A stretch of 5,264 nucleotides of DNA, taken from an uncultured Eubacteriales bacterium (GTDB lineage Bacteria > Bacillota > Clostridia > Oscillospirales > CAG-382). Position 1 is the first letter of the stretch, and every line of letters starts with the position of its first letter. The notes beneath the pieces were generated by a model. The model ran no database searches, was not told where the DNA came from, and worked only from the letters and a program-made list of their open reading frames with translations. The stretch spans positions 1 to 5,264 of the forward strand of contig CAKSDR010000072.1 in the NCBI GenBank assembly GCA_934446095.1. The letters are read 5' to 3'. Shown here in pieces: positions 5,263 through 5,264 of the stretch. The position numbers and the translations under genes are program-made.

Positions 5263-5264
5263 AC

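Noticed and set aside
1..5264. tRNA, rRNA, CRISPR array, insertion sequence, riboswitch or origin
   Set aside because: No cloverleaf, regularly spaced direct repeats, transposase, terminal inverted repeats, known riboswitch core or DnaA-box cluster could be seen by reading.

Overview
The window looks like a piece of a low-GC Gram-positive (Bacillota, probably Clostridia) chromosome. The grounds are A/T-rich codon use, strong AAAGGAG-type ribosome binding sites, a DUF4011-type giant helicase relative, an MreB of Bacillus/Clostridium type, and an SLH domain paired with a clostridial/phage-type Amidase_2 enzyme. A genus cannot be named from this sequence.

Left block (about 2-3314, all + strand). 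Four tightly packed genes read as one operon. They are the C-terminal part of a large helicase-family protein (cut by the left edge), the cell-shape actin MreB, the tRNA t6A factor TsaB, and the large-conductance mechanosensitive channel MscL. Gaps are 15 and 23 nt, then a 7-nt overlap, and each downstream gene has its own ribosome binding site. The helicase-like gene is notable because the fold is still readable while the usual SF1 motifs IV, V and VI, and part of the fused nuclease-like motif, are missing or replaced.

Middle (3315-3547). A perfect 15-bp stem with A/T tails on both sides ends the left operon and can also stop transcription from the right. After it comes a non-coding stretch with an unusually regular string of small hairpins, including a perfect 10-bp stem with a 4-nt loop.

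Right block (3548-5264, all - strand, convergent with the left block). In transcription order it holds the end of an unidentified protein, a papain-like (C1) cysteine peptidase with a C-terminal SLH domain, and a zinc N-acetylmuramoyl-L-alanine amidase. They are 11 and 3 nt apart, with ribosome binding sites embedded in the preceding gene's end. Neither enzyme has a signal peptide or membrane segment. Two cell-wall-directed hydrolases without export signals suggest a phage-derived lysis or tail module, or a related contractile or tailocin-like element, whose end lies against the host operon. This is inference: no structural phage gene is visible in the window.
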